Part shown: piece by piece, positions 16,977-25,190 of the stretch
Layout of the letters: every line of letters begins with the position of its first letter
Numbering within the stretch: position 1 is the stretch's first letter
From: Candidatus Woesearchaeota archaeon
GTDB taxonomy: Archaea; Nanobdellota; Nanobdellia; Woesearchaeales; GCA-023898365
Length of the DNA stretch: 64,000 bases
Assembly (NCBI GenBank): GCA_023898365.1
Contig: CP060219.1
Location: 744,001-808,000, forward strand
Direction of reading: 5' to 3'
Made by a program: the position numbers and the translations under genes
Notes under the pieces: generated by a model
Told to the model about the DNA's origin: nothing
What the model saw: the letters and a program-made list of their open reading frames with translations, nothing else
Databases searched by the model: none

Positions 16977-17561
16977 ATGATGGCTATGACTATGCAAGAA
17001 CTTTTGGCGGATAAACAATTCGAAAAAGCATTAATCAGAGCAGGCGAGCAAGATCCTACCCTCTTCGTCCTTGGTGATTCAGGCCGGCAGGAGGTTACTG
17101 ATGTCTTATTTGATTTGTTAGGGCAAGAAGTTACGTTTCCTCAATTTCCCATTTGTTTTGGTCCTTTTGAGCGTGATGCCTATGCCATGGCGCTTAAGTA
17201 TATGTCCCATGCTTCGGGAGCACGAGCATTTATTGAAGCGACCATCAGTTTGCCAAATGGAAACGTATCAGTTCTTGGTGTAGATGTTCCAAATATGTAC
17301 CGATTTGAATTAGAAGTTGCTCGGCATGGAAAGACGCCTATTTTAGAAAAGCGACGGTTTACTGGTCCGTATGAAAATCCTTTGGCCCATCTTGCCGACC
17401 TTCCTCTTGTTGGAGATTCAGTTCGCAGTATTTTGCCAAAAGGATTACAACACCGATTGATGCTTGAAGAAAGCTTTCACAGAAACGTACGAGGGTATGT
17501 TGCACGTAACCTCTTTCTTGCTCAGCAACTTGCTCAGCAACTTGCACAGAACGGAGTATAA
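16977..17561 (+). CDS. Protein of unknown function, first of a tight pair
   Basis: A 194-residue soluble protein. The start region has several ATG codons (16977, 16980, 16986) behind an AAGGTGA site. I use the first. There is no signal peptide or membrane helix. The C-terminus carries a repeated AQQL unit from a 12-base tandem duplication (about 17516-17540). The stop is followed with no gap by the next gene, so the two proteins are probably partners. I do not recognise the family. Confidence 0.65.
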   Translation: MMAMTMQELLADKQFEKALIRAGEQDPTLFVLGDSGRQEVTDVLFDLLGQEVTFPQFPICFGPFERDAYAMALKYMSHASGARAFIEATISLPNGNVSVLGVDVPNMYRFELEVARHGKTPILEKRRFTGPYENPLAHLADLPLVGDSVRSILPKGLQHRLMLEESFHRNVRGYVARNLFLAQQLAQQLAQNGV

Positions 17562-18524
17562 ATGGAACGAACATTCTCTTTCTTTGGTCTTGAAGACAGA
17601 ACACAAGAAATACTTTCTTATGAAGATCGAGCCCCTTCACAACAATCACTTGATGCGGCATTGCTTGTTCAACGAGATCGTTTTCTTCGTGAAGTAGATA
17701 GGCATCTAGCTGATCTTCCAGGGTTTCACCGAGCTACGTTTCAAGAAAATTATGGAACTCTTCTTGGTATTTTCAGGCAATTAGAAGAAAACAACATATC
17801 ACTTTTTGATGATCAGGCAGCAGATTATTTGGCGCATGAACTGAGTGCAAATCTTTCACCTATGAGAAAACGACTTCTTCTTCCTACTTCTCCAGATAAA
17901 CAACTAATTCTTAACACCATGGGTGCTTCTCTTCAAAGAAATTTAACCAATCCTCTTGACAGGGCACTATTTGCAATTGTAAGTTACTCGCTTGCTTTTG
18001 AAACGTCTTCATATCAAGCAACTATTATGGCAGAACTTGTTGCAAACGCTGTTTTGTCTGCACATTGCCTTCCACTGATCGCTCTTGATTTTGAAAATAG
18101 AAGCGAGGCATTTCAACACGGACAGGCAGTAGATGCAGCGAAGCCTTTTTTGAAAGCAAGAACGTTTCAAATGCGAGATTATGCGAATGAAGAAGCTGTA
18201 GCTGCCTATGCAGATTATATTGCTGGAAAAGTTGTTCTTGCAACGTATTCTTTGCAGTTTGTTCCCACACCTCAAGATCATGTTATTGCATACAAGGGTG
18301 ATAAAGGAGTTGCTATTGCAGTTGCAAGTCAACTAGACGCGCGCCTAAAGCATAATCCTGCATATCAGGGAATGGGTGTTTCTGCAAAGGTAACTGGTAA
18401 TTTTATCCATGTTCTTGGCCCTGAAGAGGGGACGGTCTATGAATCTCAAGCAAGAGATATTCTCTCGGGAATGCGAGGCAGAAAACGATTTCACTTCTTA
18501 AAATCTGAGAATAAAAAAGAATAA
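17562..18524 (+). CDS. Protein of unknown function, second of a tight pair
   Basis: A 320-residue soluble protein beginning at the base after the preceding stop codon. It has a mostly helical N-terminal half, a hydrophobic helical stretch (about residues 125-175) and a beta/alpha C-terminal part. No nucleotide-binding or catalytic motif is apparent. Its stop codon shares one base with the 3' end of the convergent tRNA-Thr. The family is unknown to me; the absolute coupling to its neighbour argues for a two-subunit unit. Confidence 0.65.
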   Translation: MERTFSFFGLEDRTQEILSYEDRAPSQQSLDAALLVQRDRFLREVDRHLADLPGFHRATFQENYGTLLGIFRQLEENNISLFDDQAADYLAHELSANLSPMRKRLLLPTSPDKQLILNTMGASLQRNLTNPLDRALFAIVSYSLAFETSSYQATIMAELVANAVLSAHCLPLIALDFENRSEAFQHGQAVDAAKPFLKARTFQMRDYANEEAVAAYADYIAGKVVLATYSLQFVPTPQDHVIAYKGDKGVAIAVASQLDARLKHNPAYQGMGVSAKVTGNFIHVLGPEEGTVYESQARDILSGMRGRKRFHFLKSENKKE

Positions 18525-18595
18525 GCCCTTGGAGGGATTTGAACCCTCGACCTGCGCTTTACGAGAGCACCGCACCACCACTATGCTACAAGGGC
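18524..18595 (-). tRNA. tRNA-Thr (anticodon CGT)
   Basis: A 72-nt cloverleaf on the minus strand. Acceptor GCCCTTG/CAAGGGC has discriminator T. The D stem is GCAT/GTGC, anticodon stem GTGCT/AGCGC with loop CTCGTAA, and T arm GAGGG-TTCAAAT-CCCTC. It has no intron and no encoded CCA. It decodes ACG. Its 5' end is only one base from the stop codon of the zinc-ribbon gene on the same strand, so it may be processed from that transcript. Confidence 0.95.
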
Positions 18596-18596
18596 A

Positions 18597-18749
18597 TTAG
18601 AGTTTTTCACGTAATTCTTTGATCGGATGTTGTTGTTGACAGGTTGCACACACGACATGTTTCTTTCCTTTTTCATCGCGAAGGTACGTTCCGTTGATTT
18701 TTTCAAGGAAGAGTATTTCAATTTTTTGTCCGCAAACTGCACATTTCAT
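18597..18749 (-). CDS. 50-residue zinc-ribbon microprotein
   Basis: ATG 18749 opens a 50-codon frame with two CxxC knuckles, Cys3-Cys6 and Cys34-Cys37, separated by a strand-turn-strand with basic and aromatic residues: the layout of a zinc ribbon. His31 and His41 are close to the second knuckle. A TATA-like ttcttaaagc is 22-31 nt upstream (18771-18780), fitting a leaderless start. The stop is one base before the 5' end of tRNA-Thr. A role in translation or RNA binding is plausible but unproven. Confidence 0.75.
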   Translation of the reverse strand: MKCAVCGQKIEILFLEKINGTYLRDEKGKKHVVCATCQQQHPIKELREKL

Positions 18750-18845
18750 GCTTTGTGAGCAACCAGGAGTGCTTTAAGAAGTTTGCGCCTTTCGATTTCT
18801 CACTTTCAAATAGAAAACTTTATATATTACTGTCATTTAGCAACA

Positions 18846-18855
18846 CTTTATAAAA
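18846..18855 (+). promoter_or_regulatory. TATA box of the lipoprotein gene
   Basis: ctttataaaa is centred about 24 nt before ATG 18874. Confidence 0.55.
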
Positions 18856-18873
18856 CCAAGGGGTTTGGTGAGC

Positions 18874-20142
18874 ATGAAATACGCATTTATGGTTGTACTA
18901 TTAAGTTTATTTGTTCTGGCGTCATGTACGACACAGCAAATTGGGAACACTGACAGTGCCATTACGGGCAACATCGTTCTTGATGAGAATAATAACTTTG
19001 TTCTTATTGTAGATAATGGAACAGACACGGGCAACCAGTCCGATGTCCCAAGCGGAGTTGATGATCAAGATCAATCCGATACCTCGCAAAATACTGGTCA
19101 AGATGATGGCGCGTCATTTGATCCTGACAACTCTCCTTCAAAGCAATATTACTCAGAGATTATTGTAACGGAAGGAGATCTTGTTGAGTTTTCTCCAGAA
19201 GTTATCGATCCCGACGGTGACGACATTTCGATAACGTTTTCTGCTCCTCTCTCCGAGGATGGTGTTTGGCAAACCAACATTGGCGATGCAGGAACGTATG
19301 AAGTTGAGATGACTGCATCAGACGGTCTTCTTGTTTCAAAAGAACTTGTGCTCTTAGTTGTTGAACGAATGAATCGTGCGCCAACCATTGAATGTGACAC
19401 GGTGCAATACGCGAAAGAAGGTGAAGCCCATTCTCTTGGTTGTAAGATTTACGACGTTGAGGGAGATGAGTTTACTGTTTCGTATGAAGGATTTCGCAGT
19501 GAAGCATTCTTCACGCCAACATTTACTGAGGCGGGTGAACAGCTCATTGTTGTTCGCGCAACCGACAGCTTCAACCAAGAAAATGAAGTTGCCATTACCT
19601 TGTTTGTCGAAGATGTGAATCGTGAACCTCTTGTCTACTTTGAAAGTCCAGAACTTACTGTTTTGGAAGGTGATCTTGTGACCATTCCCGTAACGGTTGC
19701 TGATCCTGATGGTGAAGATGTATCAGTATCGTACTCAACTCCTTTTAGTCAGGATGGAACGTGGCAAACAGGAGAAGGCGATGCAGGAACGTATGTAGTT
19801 ACCGTTTCAGCATTTGACGGTGTGATGACCTCAGAACGTGAGATCTCGGTTATTGTTTCAGCTCGAAACGAACCTCCTGCCTTGCTTATTGGTGACACCG
19901 AAATCATCGTTGAGGAAGGAGATCTTATCACTCTAGATGTCAGCGCTTTTGATCCTGAAGATGAAGAAGTGACGTTGACGGTGAGTGGATGGATGAACGA
20001 ACTTTCTTACCAGACAACTTTCACTGATGCTGGCGAGTACGAAGTATATGTTACCGCATCTGATGGTGAGAAAGAGACAACGGCAACTGTTTTGGTAACC
20101 GTACTCAACGTGAATCGACCACCGGTCTTTGTCCAAGGCTAA
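18874..20142 (+). CDS. Lipoprotein with four Ig/cadherin-like repeats
   Basis: A 422-residue surface protein. The signal peptide ends in a lipobox, VLASC, with Cys near residue 18 the likely lipidated residue. After an Asp/Ser/Gln-rich linker there are four repeats of about 85-95 residues. Each has a VxEGDLVxxxVxxxDPDGDxVxxxYSxP-type start and ends in DAGTYEVxVTASDG. These are the PKD/cadherin-like beta-sandwich units with Asp-rich calcium sites. ATG 18874 is preferred over an in-frame TTG at 18865. An LspA gene is present at 50900-51361, so bacterial-type lipoprotein maturation is possible here. Confidence 0.85.
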   Translation: MKYAFMVVLLSLFVLASCTTQQIGNTDSAITGNIVLDENNNFVLIVDNGTDTGNQSDVPSGVDDQDQSDTSQNTGQDDGASFDPDNSPSKQYYSEIIVTEGDLVEFSPEVIDPDGDDISITFSAPLSEDGVWQTNIGDAGTYEVEMTASDGLLVSKELVLLVVERMNRAPTIECDTVQYAKEGEAHSLGCKIYDVEGDEFTVSYEGFRSEAFFTPTFTEAGEQLIVVRATDSFNQENEVAITLFVEDVNREPLVYFESPELTVLEGDLVTIPVTVADPDGEDVSVSYSTPFSQDGTWQTGEGDAGTYVVTVSAFDGVMTSEREISVIVSARNEPPALLIGDTEIIVEEGDLITLDVSAFDPEDEEVTLTVSGWMNELSYQTTFTDAGEYEVYVTASDGEKETTATVLVTVLNVNRPPVFVQG

Positions 20143-20176
20143 TTTTTTTTATTCCTTTTATTTTCCTTCTTTTCTC
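20143..20176 (+). terminator. T-rich terminator after the lipoprotein gene
   Basis: A run of eight T starts directly after the stop codon, followed by two further pyrimidine-rich tracts. This is typical of archaeal U-tract termination. Confidence 0.5.
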
Positions 20177-20197
20177 AGTTTGCATCTTGTCGCAAAG

Positions 20198-20207
20198 TTT
20201 ATAAATA
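20198..20207 (+). promoter_or_regulatory. TATA box of the H1-like gene
   Basis: tttataaata lies about 52 nt before ATG 20255, giving a short leader that carries the GAGGTGAG ribosome binding site. Confidence 0.5.
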
Positions 20208-20254
20208 ATCAAACCTCGATACAGAATAGACCACAACGTGAGGTGAGAGTGTTC

Positions 20255-20617
20255 ATGGTTGCAAAGTCTAAACGAATAACGAAGAAAACTCCAGTAAAAA
20301 AGAAAGCTAGTGTGAAAAAGGTTGCAAAGAAAGCACCTGCAAAGAAAAAAGCAGTTGTGAAAAAGAAAGCAGTTGTAAAGGCAAAAGCAGTAAAGAAGAC
20401 TCCTGCAAAAAAGAAGGCTCCAGTGAAAAAGAATGCAGTGATTGTTGCATCAGCTCCTGCAAAAAAAGAAACTGCCGCACCAATGGCAACTGCATCAGTG
20501 CAAACAAAGCCAAAAACGGTTGAATGCGCTGCCTCTTCTTACCATTTGGCGCTTATTAGCATCATTGCCATAGTGATAATCGTTCTTATCATCGTTTATC
20601 TGTTTGGTAAGCTCTAG
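20255..20617 (+). CDS. Tail-anchored, lysine-rich histone H1-like protein
   Basis: A 120-residue protein. Residues 1-65 are almost only Lys, Ala, Val, Pro and Thr in repeated KKAPAKKK/KKAVVKKK units, as in the tails of histone H1 and bacterial HctB/AlgP. A neutral Ala/Thr linker follows. A single hydrophobic helix (about residues 97-116) with a short GKL end makes a C-terminal membrane anchor. Inference: the basic arm binds DNA or RNA on the cytoplasmic side while the tail holds it at the membrane. ATG 20255 has GAGGTGAG seven bases upstream. The longer upstream frame is not supported. Confidence 0.75.
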   Translation: MVAKSKRITKKTPVKKKASVKKVAKKAPAKKKAVVKKKAVVKAKAVKKTPAKKKAPVKKNAVIVASAPAKKETAAPMATASVQTKPKTVECAASSYHLALISIIAIVIIVLIIVYLFGKL

Positions 20618-20678
20618 AAAACTTTAAATAGATGCAAAGATTCCTTTTTTTTCTCATTTATTGTTCATTGGTGCTCTT

Positions 20679-21350
20679 ATGCGGTATAAGAAACAAAAGT
20701 TAGTAAAGCAAATTGCTGAAAAGGAAGAGTTGCTTCGAGACAAAACAGTAACCATCGTCGGACTTGGTGGCGTTGGCAGTGTTCTTGCAGATATGTTTGT
20801 CCGATCAGGCATTAACGTGCGCATTGTTGATCGAGGCCGAGTAGAATCTGAGGATTTGCAAAAGCTCGCTCTCTTTTCTGAAGATGATGTTTCTAAGTTT
20901 AAGGTCAAACAAGCAAAGAAAATTCTTGAAAAAATCAATCCGAAACTTAAAATTAAAGCATTTCATGAAGATCTTTCAAGTGATAACATGTTTTTGATCG
21001 ATGCGGACATTGTTATTGATGCAACGAACGAACTTTCTCTTTCTCTTCAAATTGACAAGTATTGTGCCAAAAAGAAAATCCCGTTGATTTTCACCCACGT
21101 TGCAGGAAGCAGGGGTGGCGTGTACTTAACACAGAAAACAAAAACTCTCTCAGATATTAGCGATTATTTGAAGGAACATTTCAGTCAGCAAGAAGGGATC
21201 TTGAGTCAGACCGTGCATGGCACAGCAGCCATTGCCGCTTCAAAAACATTCAAAGTGCTTCTTGGCGAGAAAGTTGCAAAGAGCGTTCTCTTCTTTGACA
21301 TTTGGGATTACTCAATTGACACAGAAATTGCAAAGAAAAATAAAAAATAA
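20679..21350 (+). CDS. E1-like (ThiF/MoeB/HesA family) adenylyltransferase
   Basis: A 223-residue Rossmann-fold protein. The ATP site is VTIVGLGGVGSVLADMFVRSG (seen as GLGGVGS near residues 29-35). It is followed by the IVDRGRVESEDLQK loop, DADIVIDATNE (about 111-121) and a FTHVAGSRGGVY strand. These enzymes adenylate ubiquitin-like or sulfur-carrier proteins. The C-terminal CxxC zinc pairs of MoeB/ThiF are absent and the protein is short, so it may only adenylate. No carrier protein gene is adjacent. ATG 20679 has GGTG just upstream and is preferred over 20661. Confidence 0.85.
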   Translation: MRYKKQKLVKQIAEKEELLRDKTVTIVGLGGVGSVLADMFVRSGINVRIVDRGRVESEDLQKLALFSEDDVSKFKVKQAKKILEKINPKLKIKAFHEDLSSDNMFLIDADIVIDATNELSLSLQIDKYCAKKKIPLIFTHVAGSRGGVYLTQKTKTLSDISDYLKEHFSQQEGILSQTVHGTAAIAASKTFKVLLGEKVAKSVLFFDIWDYSIDTEIAKKNKK

Positions 21351-21358
21351 TTTTCTTC

Positions 21359-22222
21359 TCACTGTAAGAGTAATGGTGATTGTGGTATAAGAGAAATACG
21401 CACGTCACCTGAGAGAATATCAAATAAACTCTTTTCAGTTTCAAAGCGAACAAACACTGCTTCTTCTCCAAGAACTTGAGCAAGATGTTCTTGTACTTGC
21501 ACTTGTCCTCCAAGTTCATCTACGAGGCCAAGGTTATATGCTTCGACTCCAAGAAAGAACGATCCAGAGGTGATAAGTTCGTATGACTCATCATCTTTAG
21601 AAAGATGTCTGTTCTCGTAGACTTCTTGAATAAAGTAATCATGAATCATATCAAGTTTTTCTTGAAAGATATCTCGCTCTTCGTTTGTAACTTTCCTAAA
21701 TGGCGTGCCAAGATCTTTGTATTCTCCTGAAACAAACCGTTCATAACTAACATTGTACCGTTCGATAAATCCGCTAAAATCAAGAAAGCTTGCAATAACT
21801 CCGATGCTTCCTGTCATGCTCATGCGATTTGCAACAATATAATCGGTTGTTGAAGCAATCCAGTATCCTCCCGATGCTCCCACTTCTCTAATGTGTGCTA
21901 CGGTTGGCAGATCAATTGCTTTTATTGCCTGACCAACTTCGTCGCTTGCTACTGCAGAGCCTCCAGGAGAATTGATTTCAAAAACAATTGCTTTGATGCG
22001 AGGGTCACGTGTTGCTTTATCAATAAGTTCAAGAACTTCATCAGATGAAACAACAGAATCTTGAAAAACGCCACTCTCGCCCGTTGCTACAATCGTTCCT
22101 TGAACAGGAATAACTGCCACGTTGCCATTCTTTATGTCGTCTTGCGCTCCCAAACTAAAAAGTTGAGCGAGAATAAATAATCCAATAATAATCGCTGATG
22201 CCATAATCCATTTTTGTTTCAT
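21359..22222 (-). CDS. sppA: Signal peptide peptidase SppA (peptidase S49)
   Basis: A 287-residue membrane-anchored peptidase. One N-terminal transmembrane helix (about residues 7-25) is followed by the S49 domain with FEINSPGGSAVAS, the nucleophile serine in GASGGYWIAS (about residue 120) and the dyad lysine in SGEYKDLGTPFR (about 168-170). It degrades cleaved signal peptides and membrane-protein fragments on the outer face of the membrane. The start overlaps the end of the RDD gene by four bases (ATGA), so the two are co-translated. Confidence 0.94.
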   Translation of the reverse strand: MKQKWIMASAIIIGLFILAQLFSLGAQDDIKNGNVAVIPVQGTIVATGESGVFQDSVVSSDEVLELIDKATRDPRIKAIVFEINSPGGSAVASDEVGQAIKAIDLPTVAHIREVGASGGYWIASTTDYIVANRMSMTGSIGVIASFLDFSGFIERYNVSYERFVSGEYKDLGTPFRKVTNEERDIFQEKLDMIHDYFIQEVYENRHLSKDDESYELITSGSFFLGVEAYNLGLVDELGGQVQVQEHLAQVLGEEAVFVRFETEKSLFDILSGDVRISLIPQSPLLLQ

Positions 22223-22650
22223 GCAACCACCCGTTCATATGTTGAGTCGGTCCATCGTTCAAGGAGTCGTTTCTTCCATCCAAGAAGTGCGATGGGTTCA
22301 ATAAGTATGAGAAGATTAAGCGGAAAGAAAGGAATAAGATAACAATTTCGAAGAAAAGCGGAAGAAAGCGTGTTCTGTCCTGAAATTGAAATTTTTGTAA
22401 TGGCCATCCCAATTGTTGCGCCAACAAAACGTTCAAAGAGCACAAAGTAAAAAAAAGTAAGTAAAGCAAGAAGAGCGGTTGTTGTCGTTGCATGAAAATT
22501 TTCTGCGAGCGAATCGGATAATCGTTTGGCCAGAGGCCACCCAATAATATTTACCGCAATAAAGAGATCAATAACGAAACTGAGCAACCGAAACCAAACT
22601 GAAGCTGGTTGCACTTGTTTTTTCTTTTTTGCACTCTCTTTTTTTTGCAT
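22219..22650 (-). CDS. RDD-family membrane protein
   Basis: A 143-residue membrane protein with a Lys-rich N-terminus. The RDD signature appears as WFRLLSFVIDLF (about residues 19-30) and the GATIGMAITKISI stretch of the second half. There are three or four transmembrane helices. RDD proteins are small integral membrane proteins, some suggested to be transporters; the role here is open. Pairing with sppA in one unit suggests a link to membrane protein quality control, which is inference. Confidence 0.82.
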   Translation of the reverse strand: MQKKESAKKKKQVQPASVWFRLLSFVIDLFIAVNIIGWPLAKRLSDSLAENFHATTTTALLALLTFFYFVLFERFVGATIGMAITKISISGQNTLSSAFLRNCYLIPFFPLNLLILIEPIALLGWKKRLLERWTDSTYERVVA

Positions 22651-22720
22651 AATTGCACTGACTTCTCCCGTATTAAAAAGCTTACGAAAAGCGTGTATTT
22701 ACTTCCTTAAAAAGGCAACG

Positions 22721-22730
22721 CTTATAAAGA
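22721..22730 (+). promoter_or_regulatory. TATA box of aIF-1A
   Basis: cttataaaga is centred about 28 nt before ATG 22754. Confidence 0.55.
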
Positions 22731-22753
22731 ACGACCCCTTTTCTCATTGCTAT

Positions 22754-23080
22754 ATGAGACCTCAAAACAACGCACAAGATGAGGAGTTTATTCGTGTGAA
22801 GGTTCCTCGAAAAACTGAGGTACTTGGCATTCTCGACTCTCGACTTGGTGGAGGTCGCTGTCGCGTTCGTTGTTTTGATGGAAAAGTTCGTGTCTGCAGA
22901 ATTCCTGGGCGATTAAAACGTCGATTATGGGTGCGAGAAAATGATATTGTTCTTGTTGAACCTTGGGAGCTGAGCGGAGACGAAAAGGGCGATATTATTT
23001 ACAAATATCGACCAAATCAAGTTAAATGGTTAAAAGATCGCGGCTATTACAAAGAAGTCGAAGAGTTTGACCAATTCTAA
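22754..23080 (+). CDS. eif1A: Translation initiation factor aIF-1A
   Basis: A 108-residue protein of the OB-fold S1-like type, matching archaeal/eukaryotic IF-1A. The core is EVLGILDSRLGGGRCRVRCFDG with CRIPGRLKRRLWVRENDIVLV (seen in parts GGGRCRVRCFDG, RIPGRLKRRLW), and the C-terminal tail includes KYRPNQVKWLKDRGY. It binds the A site of the small subunit and aids scanning and start selection. The open frame extends upstream to 22526 but ATG 22754 is the family start and has a TATA box at the leaderless distance. Confidence 0.95.
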   Translation: MRPQNNAQDEEFIRVKVPRKTEVLGILDSRLGGGRCRVRCFDGKVRVCRIPGRLKRRLWVRENDIVLVEPWELSGDEKGDIIYKYRPNQVKWLKDRGYYKEVEEFDQF

Positions 23081-23187
23081 GTTATATCTTTGGTTGCTTA
23101 CCAAGTCAGACGTATTCTCTTTACTTTCTCAGAAAAAATTATTGCTTGTAAGAAGACTTGTTTTTAACAAAGAAAACTCAAATGTCT

Positions 23188-23838
23188 TTACGGTTCTGCA
23201 GCTAAGTAGAACACCGCAAGAAATGCAATAATAAACAAAATAATAAATCCAAGAACTTTGGGATGCGTAAGCGTGTTTGCAATGTTTGTAGCAACGCTTG
23301 TTGTTGCAGTTAATTCTGCTTTTCGATCAGGATCAAAGTGCGTGCTTGAACCACTGCTAGACGAACCACTTTCTCCGCCAACAGTGGTGGCACCAGTTGT
23401 TTGCCCATCAGTAATCGCAGTTGATGCAAGCAAATCATTACCAAATGAAATAACCATGCCGATAACAACGAGTGTGATAAAAATACCAATAAGCCATCCT
23501 CTGATCGTCGCATCCTTTGTAACTGCGTTGACCATGCTCTCATCCTTAAGACCGAACATCTTGAGCACGAAGAGAATGAAAAAGATGGCAATCGTAATGA
23601 TCATAAACCAAGGAACAAGCAAGCCAACAATGATAGTGAACGTCTTTGAAAGAATAGCGATAAACGCGATGAGCACAGCAATAATTGCTGCAAGTCCCGT
23701 TGAACTGTCCTTATCTCCAAAGATCCCAAAAAATCCTGTTTTTTTTGAAAACCCATAGACAACTACGAAGACGAATAAGAACGTGATCATAGGAAGCAAA
23801 CGTTCCATGATTGTTGCGCTAAATAATGCAGTTGCCAT
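23188..23838 (-). CDS. Membrane protein, fourth of a related row
   Basis: A 216-residue protein with five or six transmembrane helices. It has a Ser/Gly/Thr-rich, probably exposed loop (about residues 148-172) before a final helix (about 192-212). It shares the row's pattern of LLPxxxFxFVFVxxxxFxKTxxFG in helix one (here LLPMITFLFVFVVVYGF) followed by a polar loop and a second helix. It begins two bases after the preceding member's stop codon. Function unknown. Confidence 0.7.
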   Translation of the reverse strand: MATALFSATIMERLLPMITFLFVFVVVYGFSKKTGFFGIFGDKDSSTGLAAIIAVLIAFIAILSKTFTIIVGLLVPWFMIITIAIFFILFVLKMFGLKDESMVNAVTKDATIRGWLIGIFITLVVIGMVISFGNDLLASTAITDGQTTGATTVGGESGSSSSGSSTHFDPDRKAELTATTSVATNIANTLTHPKVLGFIILFIIAFLAVFYLAAEP

Positions 23839-23840
23839 TG

Positions 23841-24485
23841 TTAGTTTTTGTCAAGAGCGTCGTATAATTTTGCAAGTCTTTTTGCCTCAAGTTCTTTTAT
23901 TTTATTTTTTCTCGCTTCTCCTTCAAGTCCTTTGAGCGAATCATCCTCGTTGCTACCCACAATGAACTTGTAAATGAGGCCAAAGACTAAGACCATGATT
24001 AAAAGCGACTGCGTGTTTCGATCTCGAAGGAAACTCAGCCAACCGGGAAGAATGACAACGTTTGCTGCAGTTAAGAAAATGTAGACGACTGCTATGAGTG
24101 CTACCCACGGAATAAAAGTTTTTGAAATAAATGCAAACTTTCCTGTGCCAAGCACATTGAGCATGATCAGAAGCATGATAACTGCAACAATAACAACAGA
24201 AACATTTGGAAGCGCCTTGTTCATAATGTCAACGACATCCATCCCGTTTGGATAGCCGCCTGTGACGTGCGGGATGATGACGCCAAGTGCGAGCGCAAAC
24301 GAGATCATTGCGTTAAAGCCACGAACCCGTTTTGCTTTGTTTTGATCACTGTTCTTTGGATCGCCAAGAATTTTTGTTTTTTGCAAGATAGCAAAAACTA
24401 TAGTAAATACGAGTACGAACGGTAAGAGTACGTCCGAGAGGCCAATGTCGTCCAAGGCGCGTACGCCATCTTCAAGTAAAGTCAT
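23841..24485 (-). CDS. Membrane protein, third of a related row
   Basis: A 214-residue protein with five transmembrane helices (about residues 18-37, 60-76, 96-115, 123-143, 157-176) and a charged C-terminal cytoplasmic tail (180-214). It is very close to its upstream neighbour: both start M(T/S)LLEDGVRAL, share GLSDVLLPF, and carry FLRDxNTQSLxIMxLVFGLIYxFIVG near the end. Tandem duplication is the simplest explanation. No catalytic motif; a pore or a membrane scaffold are both possible. Confidence 0.75.
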   Translation of the reverse strand: MTLLEDGVRALDDIGLSDVLLPFVLVFTIVFAILQKTKILGDPKNSDQNKAKRVRGFNAMISFALALGVIIPHVTGGYPNGMDVVDIMNKALPNVSVVIVAVIMLLIMLNVLGTGKFAFISKTFIPWVALIAVVYIFLTAANVVILPGWLSFLRDRNTQSLLIMVLVFGLIYKFIVGSNEDDSLKGLEGEARKNKIKELEAKRLAKLYDALDKN

Positions 24486-24520
24486 TTTCTTGTTTAGTAG
24501 GATGTTAGGTTGTTACATAC

Positions 24521-25120
24521 TCATCCTTCAGTTTTTTCTTCGACAGGAGTAGAGCCTGTTTTTTTGCCAATTCCGTGCCAATCAAAATACTCTTTTTCTT
24601 TTTTCTCACCACCACCAACAATAAATCGGTAGATGAGGCCAAAGACTAAGATCATAATAATAAGTGATTGCGTGTTTTTGTCACGCAAAAAATAGAGCCA
24701 GTTTGGAATGTTTGTAATATTTGCCGCGCTTGTAAAAATATACACAACAATCACTAAGGCAATCCAAGGAACCCATGTTGCGACAAGTCCACCAAAGGTT
24801 CCTTCGCCAAAGATGTTTAGCATGATAAGCACCATAACAAGCGCAATTACTACGAGTGAAATGTTTGGCAAGGCGGTATTGAGAATAACAACAATGTCTG
24901 CGTTATGCGGATACAGGCCTTTGACATGCGGGATGATGACGCCAATTGCCATGGCAAGCGCAATCATCGCATTGAATCCCTTTGCTTTATCATCAGTTCC
25001 AAGAATGTTTGATTTTTCTAAAACAGCAAAGACGATAGTAAAGATAATGATAAAGGGGAGGAGCACATCGCTTAATCCTAAATCCTCAAGGGCGCGTACG
25101 CCGTCTTCAAGTAAGCTCAT
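24521..25120 (-). CDS. Membrane protein, second of a related row
   Basis: A 199-residue, five-helix membrane protein, the nearest relative of the gene at 23841-24485, with the same N-terminal amphipathic segment, VIIPHVKG loop and conserved last helix. The C-terminal tail (about 172-199) is polar and differs from its paralogue, so the tails may have separate partners. A GAGGTAG ribosome binding site precedes ATG 25120. Function unknown. Confidence 0.75.
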   Translation of the reverse strand: MSLLEDGVRALEDLGLSDVLLPFIIIFTIVFAVLEKSNILGTDDKAKGFNAMIALAMAIGVIIPHVKGLYPHNADIVVILNTALPNISLVVIALVMVLIMLNIFGEGTFGGLVATWVPWIALVIVVYIFTSAANITNIPNWLYFLRDKNTQSLIIMILVFGLIYRFIVGGGEKKEKEYFDWHGIGKKTGSTPVEEKTEG

Positions 25121-25190
25121 TTTCTTTTGTCTACCTCACGAATGTGTAATGATTTTCCTTGTTGTGATATAAAAACTTTGTTGTTTTGCA

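Noticed and set aside
17516..17540. Tandem 12-base repeat as a mobile-element footprint
   Set aside because: It is an in-frame duplication of AQQL codons inside a coding region, with no flanking signals.
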